Shown here one piece after another: positions 26,859 to 35,857 of a stretch of DNA of 64,000 nucleotides. The number at the start of each line of letters is the position of its first letter. The stretch's first letter is position 1. The notes under the pieces were generated by a model. It was given only the letters and a program-made list of their open reading frames with translations. It was not told the DNA's origin and did no database searches. The DNA comes from Micromonospora sp. NBC_01740. Its GTDB lineage: Bacteria > Actinomycetota > Actinomycetes > Mycobacteriales > Micromonosporaceae. Both the position numbers and the translations under genes were made by a program. The stretch is from positions 3,844,001-3,908,000 of the forward strand of contig NZ_CP109150.1 of NCBI RefSeq assembly GCF_035920365.1, given 5' to 3'.

Positions 26859-28052
26859 ATGGCAAAGAGTGGTCTCGCGAGCCGCCTCTACCGCGGCGAG
26901 GCCGGCCTCGACATCATCGGCCGGCGCAAGCTCTGGTTCGGCGTCGCGCTCGTGCTGATCCTGCTGTCGCTGCTCAGCTTCGGGCTGCGCGGCTTCAGCC
27001 TCGGCATCGAGTTCGCCGGCGGCAACTCTTTCCAGATCCCGGCGAGCGTCGGCACCCTGGAGCAGACCGAGCTGAAGGTCCAGGACGCCCTGGCCGCGGC
27101 CGGCGGCGACGCCAAGGTCGTCACCACCCAGAAGGTCGGCGGCACCGGGGGCGACTTCTACGAGGTGCGGACCACCCAGCTCGACACCGAGCAGGCCAAC
27201 GCCGTCAAGGACGAGATCGCCGACGAGTTCGGCATCGACGCCGCCACCATCAGCGGCAACCAGGTCAGCGAGGCGTGGGGCAGCCAGGTCACCTCCCGGG
27301 CGCTGCTCGGTCTGGTCATCTTCATCGCGGTGGTGATGATCTACCTGATCCTGCGCTTCGAGTGGCGGATGGCGGTCGCCGCGGTCTCCTCGCTGATCAT
27401 GAACCTGATCCTCACCGCCGGTATCTACTCGCTTGTCGGCTTCGAGGTCACCCCGTCGACGGTCATCGGCTTCCTCACGATCCTGGGCTTCGCGCTCTAC
27501 GACGTGGTGGTGGTCTTCGACAAGGTGCAGGAGAACACGCGCGGCATCACCGCGAACAACAACCAGACGTACGGCGAGGCGGCCAACCTGGCGATCAACC
27601 AGAGCCTCATGCGGTCGCTGAACACGTCGGTGGTCGCGCTGCTGCCGGTCGGTGGTCTGCTCTTCATCGGTGCCGGCCTGCTCGGCGCGGGCACCCTGAA
27701 GGACCTCGGCCTGGTGCTCTTCGTCGGTATGGCGGTGGCGTTCCTGACCTCGATCCTGCTGGCCACGCCGCTGCTGGTGCTGCTCAAGAACTACGACCCG
27801 CGCATCCAGGCGCACAACAAGCGGGTGCTGGCCCGCCGGGGCGCGATCGCCCGTGGCGAGGTCACCGGCAAGGGCACCGCCCCGCGTACCGACGACTCCG
27901 ACGACGAGCCGGTCGACCCGGAGTCGGCCGCGCTGGCCGGCGCGGCGCCGCGAGTGGGCGCCCGACCGGCCGGGAAGCGGCCGACCGGCGCCCGGAGCGG
28001 CCGACCCGCCGGCGGCGGTGGCAACCGGCCGGGTGGCGGCAAGCGGCGCTGA
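26859..28052 (+). CDS. secF: Protein translocase subunit SecF
   Basis: Partner of SecD, 397 residues. First helix LWFGVALVLILLSLLSFGLRG, then the signature GIEFAGGNSFQI. The later SecF motif ILGFALYDVVVVFDKVQENTR leads into the helix bundle. The C-terminus is a charged, Gly/Arg-rich cytoplasmic tail. Its ATG is one base after the secD stop, so the two are co-translated. Confidence 0.96.
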   Translation: MAKSGLASRLYRGEAGLDIIGRRKLWFGVALVLILLSLLSFGLRGFSLGIEFAGGNSFQIPASVGTLEQTELKVQDALAAAGGDAKVVTTQKVGGTGGDFYEVRTTQLDTEQANAVKDEIADEFGIDAATISGNQVSEAWGSQVTSRALLGLVIFIAVVMIYLILRFEWRMAVAAVSSLIMNLILTAGIYSLVGFEVTPSTVIGFLTILGFALYDVVVVFDKVQENTRGITANNNQTYGEAANLAINQSLMRSLNTSVVALLPVGGLLFIGAGLLGAGTLKDLGLVLFVGMAVAFLTSILLATPLLVLLKNYDPRIQAHNKRVLARRGAIARGEVTGKGTAPRTDDSDDEPVDPESAALAGAAPRVGARPAGKRPTGARSGRPAGGGGNRPGGGKRR

Positions 28053-28084
28053 GCCGGGCCGGGCTGACCCGGTAGGAACCGATC

Positions 28085-28130
28085 CGACGGCGTCCTTCAT
28101 GCTGTGCGAGCAGCATGCAGGACGCCGTCG
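28085..28130 (+). terminator. 20-bp stem hairpin between secF and apt
   Basis: Arms 28085-28104 and 28111-28130 pair at 19 of 20 positions around the loop TGCGAG, ending 23 bases before the apt GTG. It may terminate secF transcripts or attenuate apt. Confidence 0.6.
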
Positions 28131-28153
28131 TCGTGAAGGGGAGCGGAACTGCC

Positions 28154-28720
28154 GTGACGGAGACCCACAGCACCGGGGTACGGGGAGACAGCGGCCCGGC
28201 CACCGCCGCGCTGGTCGCCAGCCGGGTGCTCGACGTGCCCGACTTCCCGAAGCCCGGCGTCATGTTCAAGGACCTGATGCCGCTGTTCGCCGACGGCGAC
28301 ACGTTCCGTCAGGTGATCGACGGGATCGTCGCGTACCACGGGCGGGAGTCGTTCGACGTCGTCGTCGGCATCGAGGCGCGCGGGTTCGTGGTCGCTGCCG
28401 CCATCGCGTACGCGACCGGGGTCGGCGTCGTGCCGGTGCGCAAGGCCGGCAAGCTGCCCCGTCCGGCCTACTCGGCCTCCTACGCCCTGGAGTACGGCGA
28501 GGCCACGCTGGAGGTGCACGAGGACGCCTTCACGGCCGGGCACCGGGTGCTGGTGGTCGACGACGTGCTGGCCACCGGCGGCACCGCCGAGGCGACGCTG
28601 GACCTGGTGGAGCGGGCCGGCGGGACCGTGGCCGGCTTCACCGTCCTGCTGGAGCTCGCCTTCCTCGGCGGCCGGGAGCGGCTGGCCCCGCGCCCGGTGC
28701 ATGCCCTGTTGACCGTTTGA
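28154..28720 (+). CDS. apt: Adenine phosphoribosyltransferase
   Basis: Salvages adenine to AMP with PRPP. The 188-residue product has the APRT start VPDFPKPGVMFKDLMPLF, the GIEARGF flap region and the PRPP loop VLVVDDVLATGGTAEA. GTG 28154 is chosen because GGGGAGCGGA precedes it. ATG 28115 lies inside the right arm of the hairpin and is unlikely to be used. The gene sits between secF and rel, the common actinobacterial order. Confidence 0.95.
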   Translation: MTETHSTGVRGDSGPATAALVASRVLDVPDFPKPGVMFKDLMPLFADGDTFRQVIDGIVAYHGRESFDVVVGIEARGFVVAAAIAYATGVGVVPVRKAGKLPRPAYSASYALEYGEATLEVHEDAFTAGHRVLVVDDVLATGGTAEATLDLVERAGGTVAGFTVLLELAFLGGRERLAPRPVHALLTV

Positions 28721-28890
28721 CCCCGCCGACCGTCGGGCGGACCCGGTGGGGACCGTCCGGCGGAGCGGCGGGGCACCGTGCGTGCGGGTAGCATTGCCCT
28801 TTGCTGACCGGGCGGGACCCGTCCGGGCAGCGCGAGACCAGGCCGGCCGGCGCACGGTCGGTGACTTCCCGGCGAGCGGTGAGGAGGCCG

Positions 28891-31404
28891 GTGTCCCACG
28901 ATGTCGCCCCTCCGGTGGAGGGCACGGTGTACCCGACAGGCGACGCGGACGGCTCGGCGACCGCAACCAACGGTGACGCGCAGGCCCCGGAGGCGGGCCC
29001 CGGCGTGACCGTCCCGGCCGAGCCCGTACGCCCCGACACGCCGGCGGCCACGGCCGGCGGCGCGGGCGCGGCGACCGAGGGGGTCCTGCTTCCGTTCCCC
29101 GCCGACGTCGTCGGCGACCACATGCCGAGCGCCGGTTTTGCGCTCTCCACCGCGCCCACCGGCCGCCGGGTCCGGGCGCGGCTGGCCCGGTTCAACGCGC
29201 CCTGGCAGTCCTCGCAGGTCAGCGAGGTGCTGGAGCCGCTGATCTCGACCCACCGGGACGCCCACCCCAAGGCGGACGCGCGGCTGCTCCAGCGCGCCTT
29301 CGACACGGCGGCCCGCTGGCACTCCGGGCAGTACCGCAAGTCCGGCGACCCCTACATCACCCACCCGCTCGCGGTCGCCACGATCCTGGCCAACCTGGGC
29401 ATGGACACCACCACCCTGGTCGCCGCGCTCCTGCACGACACGATCGAGGACACGGAATACACCCTCGACCAGATGCGGGCCGACTTCGGCGGCGAAGTGG
29501 CGCTGCTGGTCGACGGGGTCACCAAGCTCGACAAGGTCAAGCTGGGCGACGCGGCCAAGGCCGAGACGATCCGCAAGATGGTCGTCGCGATGGCCAAGGA
29601 CCCGCGGGTGCTGGTGATCAAGCTGGCCGACCGGCTGCACAACATGCGTACCCTCACCTTCCTGCCCCGCCCGAAGCAGGAGCAGAAGGCGAAGGAGACG
29701 CTGGAGATCCTGGCCCCGCTGGCCCACCGGCTGGGTATGAACACGATCAAGTGGGAGCTGGAGGACCTGGCCTTCGGCACGCTCTTCCCGAAGCGCTACG
29801 AGGAGATCAACCGCCTCATCGGGGAGCACCAGCCGCAGCGCGAGGCGCTGCTGCGCCAGGTCACCCAGAAGGTGCAGACCGACCTGAAGGCCGCCAAGAT
29901 CAAGGCGGAGACCACCGGGCGGCCGAAGCACCTCTACTCGATCTACCAGAAGATGATCGTGCGGGGTCGCGACTTCAACGACATCTACGACCTGGTCGGG
30001 GTGCGGATCCTGGTCGACACGGTGCGCGACTGCTACGCGGCGCTGGGCGTGATCCACGCCAACTGGCAGCCGGTGCCGGGCCGGTTCAAGGACTACATCG
30101 CCATGCCCAAGTTCAACATGTACCAGTCGCTGCACACGACGGTCATCGGGCCCACCGGCAAGCCGGTGGAGATGCAGATCCGCACGTACGCGATGCACCG
30201 CACCGCCGAGTTCGGCATCGCCGCGCACTGGAAGTACAAGGAGCACAAGGGCACCCAGATCGTCGGCCCGCCCGCGCACATCGACGAGATGACCTGGCTG
30301 CGCCAGCTGCTGGACTGGCAGCGGGAGGCGGCCGACCCGAGCGAGTTCCTCGACGCGCTGCGCTTCGACCTGTCCAGCCAGGAGGTGTACGTCTTCACCC
30401 CGAAGGGTGACGTCATCCCGCTGCCGACCGGCTCCACGCCGGTGGACTTCGCGTACGCGGTGCACACCGAGGTGGGCCACAAGTGCATCGGGGCGCGGGT
30501 CAACGGCAAGCTGGTGCCCCTCGAATCGACGCTGTCCAACGGCGACGTGATCGAGATCTTCACCTCGAAGTCCGACACGGCCGGCCCGACGCAGGACTGG
30601 CTGGGCTTCGTCAAGAGCCCGCGCGCCCGCACGAAGATCCGGCAGTACTTCAACAAGGAGCGGCGCGAGGAGGCGATCGAGGCCGGCAAGGACGCGATCG
30701 TCAAGGCGATGCGCAAGCAGGGCATGCCGTTGCAGCGGATGCTCACCTCCGACGCGCTGATGGCGATCGCCCGGGACCTGCACCTGGCCGACGTGGCCTC
30801 CCTCTACGCCGCTGTCGGCGACAGCCAGGTCTCCGCCCAGTCGGTGGTGCAGAAGCTGATGGCCGCGTACGGCGGCGAGGAGGGCGCGGCGGAGGACATC
30901 GCCGAGACCGCCGTCGCCACCCGTCCGCCCCGCAGCCGGCAGAGCAGCGCCGACCCGGGCGTGGTCGTACGCGGGGTCAGCGACGTGTGGATCAAGCTGG
31001 CGCGCTGCTGCACGCCGGTGCCGCCGGACTCGGTCTTCGGCTTCGTCACCCGCTCCGGCGGCGTGAGCGTGCACCGCGACGACTGCGCCAACGCCGAGGA
31101 TCTGCGGGCGCAGGCCGAGCGGGTGGTCGAGGTGAGTTGGAAGCTCACCTCGGCGTCCACGTTCCTGGTCGCCATCCAGGTCGAGGCGCTGGACCGGCAC
31201 AAGCTGCTCGCCGACGTGACCCGGGTGCTCTCCGAGGAGCGGGTGAACATCCTCTCCGCGACGGTCACCACCACCCGCGACCGGGTGGCGGTGAGCCGGT
31301 TCAGCTTCGAGATGGCGGACCCGAAGCACCTGGGCCACCTGCTGGCGGCGGTCCGCAAGGTGGACGGCGTCTTCGACGCGTACCGCGTCACCTCCGGCGC
31401 CTGA
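28891..31404 (+). CDS. relA: Bifunctional (p)ppGpp synthetase/hydrolase Rel
   Basis: Makes and degrades the stringent-response alarmone on starved ribosomes. 837 residues. The HD hydrolase domain has HDTIEDT near residue 182. The synthetase domain contains [16 protein letters not shown] and [20 protein letters not shown] near residue 398. A TGS domain lies near 500-560 ([20 protein letters not shown]), then a CC/ZFD region ([10 protein letters not shown]) and a C-terminal ACT domain. GTG 28891 has GAGGAGG four bases upstream, favouring it over earlier TTG 28801 and GTG 28861. TAGCAT at 28789 may be its -10. Both activities appear intact. Confidence 0.96.
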   Translation: MSHDVAPPVEGTVYPTGDADGSATATNGDAQAPEAGPGVTVPAEPVRPDTPAATAGGAGAATEGVLLPFPADVVGDHMPSAGFALSTAPTGRRVRARLARFNAPWQSSQVSEVLEPLISTHRDAHPKADARLLQRAFDTAARWHSGQYRKSGDPYITHPLAVATILANLGMDTTTLVAALLHDTIEDTEYTLDQMRADFGGEVALLVDGVTKLDKVKLGDAAKAETIRKMVVAMAKDPRVLVIKLADRLHNMRTLTFLPRPKQEQKAKETLEILAPLAHRLGMNTIKWELEDLAFGTLFPKRYEEINRLIGEHQPQREALLRQVTQKVQTDLKAAKIKAETTGRPKHLYSIYQKMIVRGRDFNDIYDLVGVRILVDTVRDCYAALGVIHANWQPVPGRFKDYIAMPKFNMYQSLHTTVIGPTGKPVEMQIRTYAMHRTAEFGIAAHWKYKEHKGTQIVGPPAHIDEMTWLRQLLDWQREAADPSEFLDALRFDLSSQEVYVFTPKGDVIPLPTGSTPVDFAYAVHTEVGHKCIGARVNGKLVPLESTLSNGDVIEIFTSKSDTAGPTQDWLGFVKSPRARTKIRQYFNKERREEAIEAGKDAIVKAMRKQGMPLQRMLTSDALMAIARDLHLADVASLYAAVGDSQVSAQSVVQKLMAAYGGEEGAAEDIAETAVATRPPRSRQSSADPGVVVRGVSDVWIKLARCCTPVPPDSVFGFVTRSGGVSVHRDDCANAEDLRAQAERVVEVSWKLTSASTFLVAIQVEALDRHKLLADVTRVLSEERVNILSATVTTTRDRVAVSRFSFEMADPKHLGHLLAAVRKVDGVFDAYRVTSGA

Positions 31405-31418
31405 CCCCGCCAACCCCT

Positions 31419-31470
31419 CGCACACCCGCGCCCCGGCCCGGCACCGACCGAGCCGGGGCGCTGGTGTGCG
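31419..31470 (+). terminator. Hairpin terminator after rel
   Basis: 19-base arms (31419-31437, 31452-31470) with one mismatch and a 14-base loop. Confidence 0.75.
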
Positions 31471-31479
31471 GGTGGGACG

Positions 31480-31516
31480 GACGAGCGCCCGCCGGCGGGG
31501 CCGGCGGGCGCTCGTC
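31480..31516. terminator. Second hairpin terminator between convergent genes
   Basis: Perfect 17-base arms (GACGAGCGCCCGCCGGC and complement) around GGG. It serves the minus-strand cyclophilin gene and backs up the first terminator. Confidence 0.8.
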
Positions 31517-31534
31517 GTACGGCTGGGGTGCGGG

Positions 31535-32374
31535 TCAGCCCTGGGGGGCGCTCATGGTGAGCTTGTTGATGGTGACTTCCTTCTTCGGGTGGCCGCCACC
31601 GGCCTGCTTCGCGAACGCCTTGTCGTCGCCCGCCGCCGCGACCTGCTTCACGAGGTCCATGCCGCCGGTGATGGTGCCCAGGACGGTGTAGTTCGGGTCC
31701 AGCGGCGAGTCGCCGTAGACGATGAAGAACTGGCTGCCCGTGCTGCCCGGCTGGCCCGAGTTGGCCATCGCGATCACGCCCTCCGGGTACGGGGGCCGCT
31801 TGTCGGTGGGCAGGTTCTCCTCGGCGAGCCGGTAGCTCGGGCCGCCGGTGCCGTCGGTCTCGCGCCAGCCCTTGCCCGTCGCGCCGGGGTCACCGCACTG
31901 GAGCACCTTGATGCCCTCGGTCACCAGCCGGTGGCACTTGCTGTTGTCGAAGAAGTTCTTCTCCGCCAGGTGGGTGAAGCTGCCCGCGGTGCAGGGCACC
32001 GCCGACCGGTCGATCGTGGCGGTGATCGGGCCCAGGTTGGTGTCGATCGTCATCGTCTGGGTGCCCGTGGCCGACTGCTGCACGGCCGGCACCCCGACGT
32101 CCTTGATCTGCGGGGACCGCTGGTCGGTGGGGATCTCGGTCCAGGCGCACTGCACGTTGCCGGCACCCGGGCCTGCGGTGTCGGTCTTGTCGTCGTCTCC
32201 GCCGAGGGTGGTGACGAGCCAGACCGTGCCGGCGACGACGAGGACCAGGACCGAGGCGGCCCCCACGATCGCCTGGGTCTGCCGGCGCTTGCGGGCCCTG
32301 GCCGCGCGCTCGGCCATCTCCTTCTCGAGCCGGGCGCGCGCCGCCGCGCGCTGCCGCTCTCTGGTGGACGTCAC
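31535..32374 (-). CDS. Membrane-anchored cyclophilin-type peptidyl-prolyl isomerase
   Basis: A 279-residue protein with a basic cytoplasmic N-terminus (RERQRAAARARLEKEMAERAARARKRR) and one transmembrane helix (AIVGAASVLVLVVAGTVWLV). The extracytoplasmic cyclophilin domain follows. Active-site elements are kept: FFDNSKCHRLV, with the catalytic Arg after His, and GSQFFIVYGDSPLDPNYTVLG. Cysteines in KCH and LQCGDP may form a disulfide. GTG 32374 follows AGGAGGA. It would speed proline isomerisation during folding of exported proteins. A paralogue lies directly upstream in the same direction. Confidence 0.9.
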   Translation of the reverse strand: MTSTRERQRAAARARLEKEMAERAARARKRRQTQAIVGAASVLVLVVAGTVWLVTTLGGDDDKTDTAGPGAGNVQCAWTEIPTDQRSPQIKDVGVPAVQQSATGTQTMTIDTNLGPITATIDRSAVPCTAGSFTHLAEKNFFDNSKCHRLVTEGIKVLQCGDPGATGKGWRETDGTGGPSYRLAEENLPTDKRPPYPEGVIAMANSGQPGSTGSQFFIVYGDSPLDPNYTVLGTITGGMDLVKQVAAAGDDKAFAKQAGGGHPKKEVTINKLTMSAPQG

Positions 32375-32439
32375 GCCTGGATCCTCCTGGGCTGTCGGGT
32401 GGCGCGGTCGGTGCCGCTGCGATTGGTGGGGCGGCCGGG

Positions 32440-33327
32440 TCAGCCGGCGCTCGGGCTGGCCGCCGGAGCGCCCGAAGCGGGCGGCGTCGGTGCCGAGGTG
32501 GCCTGCGCCACGGGCTCGCCGACGGTCAGGCTCTGCACGACCACGTCGTCGTCCTTGGGCTTGACCTTGGCCCCCGTCCCATTGTCCACGGTCGGCTTGG
32601 CACCGATCTTCGCCACCACGTCGATCCCACCGGTGACCCGGCCGATGATCGGATACTTCGGGTCGGCCGTGGTGAAGTCCTTGAAGAACATCAGGAACTG
32701 GCTGCCGTTGGCGCCCGGCGGGTTGGCGATCATCGCGACCGTGCCCTTCGGGTACGTCGCGGGCTGGCCGGCGGCGGGGCTGGCCGACGGTGACGGCGCG
32801 GTGGGCACGTTCTCGTCGTAGAACGAGTAGGTGGGGCCGCCGAGCCCGGTGCCGCTCGGGTCGCCGCAGCGCACCGCGCCCTCGGCGGTGATCTCGTGGC
32901 ACTTGGTGTTGTCGTAGAACGACCGGCTGGACAGGTGGGCGATGCTCGCCGCCGCGCACGGGGCGCCGGCCAGGTCCAGCTCGACGGTGATCGGCGCACC
33001 CTGGTTGGTGGTGACCGTCATCGGACGTACGCCGTCGGTGGGCAGTCCCTCGGTGGCCGGGGTGCCGACGTCCTTGAGGTTGGTGTTCGCGGTGGCGTCC
33101 TGCGGCGTCCACAGGCAGACGTCCTCGGCGGCCGTGTTCTCCTTCGGCTCGTCGTCGAAGGCGCCCAGCGCCCACGCCGAGCCGCCCACGATCAGCGCGA
33201 GGACGACGGCGACGCCGACGCCGGCCTGGATCTGCCGACGACGCTTGACGGCCGAGGCCCGGCGGGCGAGTTGCCGGTCGAGCTTGGCACGCGCCAGTTT
33301 GCGCTGCCGGTCCCTGCTGGAAGCCAC
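32440..33327 (-). CDS. Membrane-anchored cyclophilin-like protein with altered active site
   Basis: Paralogue of the preceding gene, 295 residues with the same layout: basic N-terminus, one membrane helix (QAGVGVAVVLALIVGGSAWALG) and a cyclophilin-like domain. It also has a PSPSASPAAG-type insert and an Ala/Pro/Ser tail. The motif corresponding to CHRLV is CHEIT, so the catalytic arginine is replaced by glutamate, and GSQFF has become GSQFL. It may be a chaperone or binding variant rather than an efficient isomerase; this is inference. GTG 33327 follows GGGGAG. It is probably co-transcribed with the gene at 31535 (65-base gap). Confidence 0.85.
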   Translation of the reverse strand: MASSRDRQRKLARAKLDRQLARRASAVKRRRQIQAGVGVAVVLALIVGGSAWALGAFDDEPKENTAAEDVCLWTPQDATANTNLKDVGTPATEGLPTDGVRPMTVTTNQGAPITVELDLAGAPCAAASIAHLSSRSFYDNTKCHEITAEGAVRCGDPSGTGLGGPTYSFYDENVPTAPSPSASPAAGQPATYPKGTVAMIANPPGANGSQFLMFFKDFTTADPKYPIIGRVTGGIDVVAKIGAKPTVDNGTGAKVKPKDDDVVVQSLTVGEPVAQATSAPTPPASGAPAASPSAG

Positions 33328-33650
33328 CCGTGCTCCCCTTCCTCTACCCTGGTCGTCACCGGTGGTCGGGCGTCCTGCGCCCGTTCGGCGGCGGGTGCGC
33401 CACGCCACACGCCCGCCAGAGTGTACGGCTACCGACTGGGAAAGTGGTGTACGAGGTCCGGGCCGGGTTTATCGGAACGCGTCACTGCGCCCGGCGGAGC
33501 CCACGGGACGCACGCGATCGTCGCCGGACGCGATGCCCGAAACGGGCACGATCGGTGCCACGCGGAACGCCCCGGACGCACGCGCAGAACCTCCTCGCCC
33601 CGCCCGATAGGCTGCTGACAGGCAACCCACTCGACGGAAGGGGAGCGGAC
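33328..33650. other. 323-base divergent promoter region
   Basis: No gene seen. TAGGCT at 33608-33613 may be the -10 for the MBL gene. A small CCCGAAACGGG hairpin lies in the middle. Confidence 0.45.
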
Positions 33651-34367
33651 GTGCTCGTGGCCGGCTTTCCCGCGGACGCCTTCGGCACCAACTGCTACGT
33701 GGTCGCCGCCGCGCCGGGGGAGCAGTGCGTGGTGGTCGACCCCGGCATCGGGGTGCTCGACCGGCTCGACGCCCTGCTGGCCGAGCATCGGCTGCACCCG
33801 GCCGCCGTCCTGCTCACCCACGGCCACCTCGACCACACGTTCTCGGTGGCGCCGGTCTGCGGCGCGCGCGGCATCACCGCGTACGTGCACCCCGGCGACC
33901 GGGAGATGCTCGCCGACCCGGCCAAGGGGCTGTCGGCGGAGCTCCGCTCGCTCTTCGGTGGGCGGCTGCCGTACACCGAGCCGGAGGACGTCGCCGAGCT
34001 GACCGACGGCGCCACGCTCGCCCTCGCCGGGTTGGAGATCACCGTCGACCACGCCCCGGGCCATACCGGCGGGTCGGTGCTCTTCCGACTGCCGGCCGCC
34101 GGCTCGTCGTGGGAGGCGGAGCAGCTCTGCCTCTCGGGCGACGTCCTGTTCGCCGGCTCCATCGGCCGCACCGACCTGCCGGGCGGCAGCATGACGAGGA
34201 TGGTCACCAGCCTCCGGGACAAGATCCTCCCGCTGGCCGACGACACCGTCGTGCTGCCCGGCCACGGCCCCGCGACCACCATCGGCCGCGAGCGCGCGAC
34301 CAACCCGTACCTCGTCGAGGTGGCGGGTGGCGGCGCGCGACCGGCGGCCCCCGCCCGCGGCCTCTGA
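33651..34367 (+). CDS. MBL-fold metal-dependent hydrolase (glyoxalase II-like)
   Basis: A 238-residue cytoplasmic hydrolase with the metallo-beta-lactamase signature THGHLDH (residues 56-62), HPGDREM, HAPGHTGGS and the C-terminal GHGPATT. These supply the two-metal site. It resembles the hydroxyacylglutathione-hydrolase-like proteins usually encoded beside hisS and rel in actinobacteria. The natural thioester or other substrate is unknown. GTG 33651 follows GGAAGGGGAG. Confidence 0.9.
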   Translation: MLVAGFPADAFGTNCYVVAAAPGEQCVVVDPGIGVLDRLDALLAEHRLHPAAVLLTHGHLDHTFSVAPVCGARGITAYVHPGDREMLADPAKGLSAELRSLFGGRLPYTEPEDVAELTDGATLALAGLEITVDHAPGHTGGSVLFRLPAAGSSWEAEQLCLSGDVLFAGSIGRTDLPGGSMTRMVTSLRDKILPLADDTVVLPGHGPATTIGRERATNPYLVEVAGGGARPAAPARGL

Positions 34368-34459
34368 CCGGCCGCACCGACTTCTCACCCCGCGGCCGTG
34401 GCCGGCCGCGCCGACTCTTCGCCCGCGCCGACCCGCGCGGGACCGCGAAACGGAGCATC

Positions 34460-35788
34460 ATGAGCAAGCCCACGCCCATCTCCGGCTTCCCGGAGTGGAC
34501 GCCCGCGCAGCGGATGATCGAGCAGTACGTCCTCGACAAGATCCGCGACACCTTCGAGCTGTACGGCTTCGCCCCGCTGGAGACCCGCGCGGTGGAGCCG
34601 CTGGACCAGCTGTTGCGCAAGGGGGAGACCTCCAAGGAGGTCTACCTGATCCGTCGGCTCCAGGCCGATGCCGACGGCCCGACCGGCGACGACGCGCTCG
34701 GCCTGCACTTCGACCTGACCGTGCCGTTCGCCCGCTACGTGCTGGAGAACGCCGGCAAGCTCCAGTTCCCGTTCCGCCGCTACCAGATCCAGAAGGTCTG
34801 GCGGGGCGAGCGGCCGCAGGAGGGGCGCTACCGCGAGTTCCTCCAGGCCGACATCGACATCGTCGACCGCGACACCCTCGCCCCGCACCACGAGGCGGAG
34901 ATGCCGCTGGTGATCGGCGACGCGCTGCGCTCGCTGCCGATCCCGCCGGTGCGCATCCAGGTCAACAACCGCAAGATCTGCGAGGGCTTCTACCGGGGCA
35001 TCGGGCTGACCGACCCGGAGGCGGCCCTGCGCGCGGTGGACAAGCTCGACAAGATCGGTCCGGCGAGGGTGGCCGAGTTGCTGGCGCAGACGGCCGGGGC
35101 GAGCGAGGCGCAGGCCAAGGCGGTCCTGTCGCTGGCGGAGATCTCCGCCCCGGACGCCTCCTTCGCCGACGCCGTCCGCGCGCTGGGCGTCAGCGACCCG
35201 ATGCTCGACGAGGGGGTCGAGGAGCTGGTCCGGGTGGTGGAGACGGCCGCCGCGCACTCGCCGGGGCTCTGCGTGGCCGACCTGCGCATCGCCCGGGGCC
35301 TGGACTACTACACGGGCACGGTCTACGAGACCCAGCTGATCGGCTACGAGCGGTTCGGCTCGATCTGCTCCGGCGGCCGGTACGACAACCTGGCCAGCGC
35401 CGGCGCGACCCGCTTCCCGGGCGTCGGCATCTCGATCGGGGTGACCCGGCTGCTGGGGCTGCTCTTCGGCGCCGGCGCGCTGTCGGTGTCGCGGGACGTG
35501 CCGACCTGCGTCCTGGTCGCGGTGACCAGCGAGGAGCAGCGTGCCGCCAGCAACCGGGTGGCCGAGGCGCTGCGCTCGCGGGGCGTGCCGACCGAGGTGT
35601 CGCCGAGCGCGGCGAAGTTCGGCAAGCAGATCCGCTACGCCGAGCGGCGGGGCATCCCGTACGTCTGGTTCCCCGGGGTGGACGGCGCGGCCGACGAGGT
35701 GAAGGACATCCGTTCCGGCGAGCAGGCCGCCGCCGCGGCGGGGGAGTGGACGCCGCCCCGGGCGGACCTCAGGCCGCTGGTCAGCTGA
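34460..35788 (+). CDS. hisS: Histidine--tRNA ligase
   Basis: Class II aminoacyl-tRNA synthetase charging tRNA-His, 442 residues. Motif 2 is FRRYQIQKVWRGERPQEGRYREF, the histidine-specific loop is ARGLDYYTGTVYE, and motif 3 is GVGISIGVTRLLG. A C-terminal anticodon-binding domain follows (VLVAVTSEEQRAASNRVAEALR). ATG 34460 follows CGGAG. It lies 92 bases after the MBL gene and may share its transcript. Confidence 0.96.
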   Translation: MSKPTPISGFPEWTPAQRMIEQYVLDKIRDTFELYGFAPLETRAVEPLDQLLRKGETSKEVYLIRRLQADADGPTGDDALGLHFDLTVPFARYVLENAGKLQFPFRRYQIQKVWRGERPQEGRYREFLQADIDIVDRDTLAPHHEAEMPLVIGDALRSLPIPPVRIQVNNRKICEGFYRGIGLTDPEAALRAVDKLDKIGPARVAELLAQTAGASEAQAKAVLSLAEISAPDASFADAVRALGVSDPMLDEGVEELVRVVETAAAHSPGLCVADLRIARGLDYYTGTVYETQLIGYERFGSICSGGRYDNLASAGATRFPGVGISIGVTRLLGLLFGAGALSVSRDVPTCVLVAVTSEEQRAASNRVAEALRSRGVPTEVSPSAAKFGKQIRYAERRGIPYVWFPGVDGAADEVKDIRSGEQAAAAAGEWTPPRADLRPLVS

Positions 35789-35817
35789 GACATTACTGGC
35801 GCGTACGCGCGATCGGA

Positions 35818-35848
35818 CCTACGGTGGCGTAAGTTACGCCACCGTAGG
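35818..35848. promoter_or_regulatory. Perfect 31-bp operator upstream of the desaturase gene
   Basis: Arms CCTACGGTGGCGTAA (35818-35832) and its complement (35834-35848) flank a single G. It overlaps the likely -10 (TAAGTT) and ends at the GGGAG ribosome binding site. This is typical of a TetR-family lipid regulator site. A separate palindrome, GCGCGTACGCGC, lies at 35799-35810. Confidence 0.75.
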
Positions 35849-35857
35849 GAGATCGTC

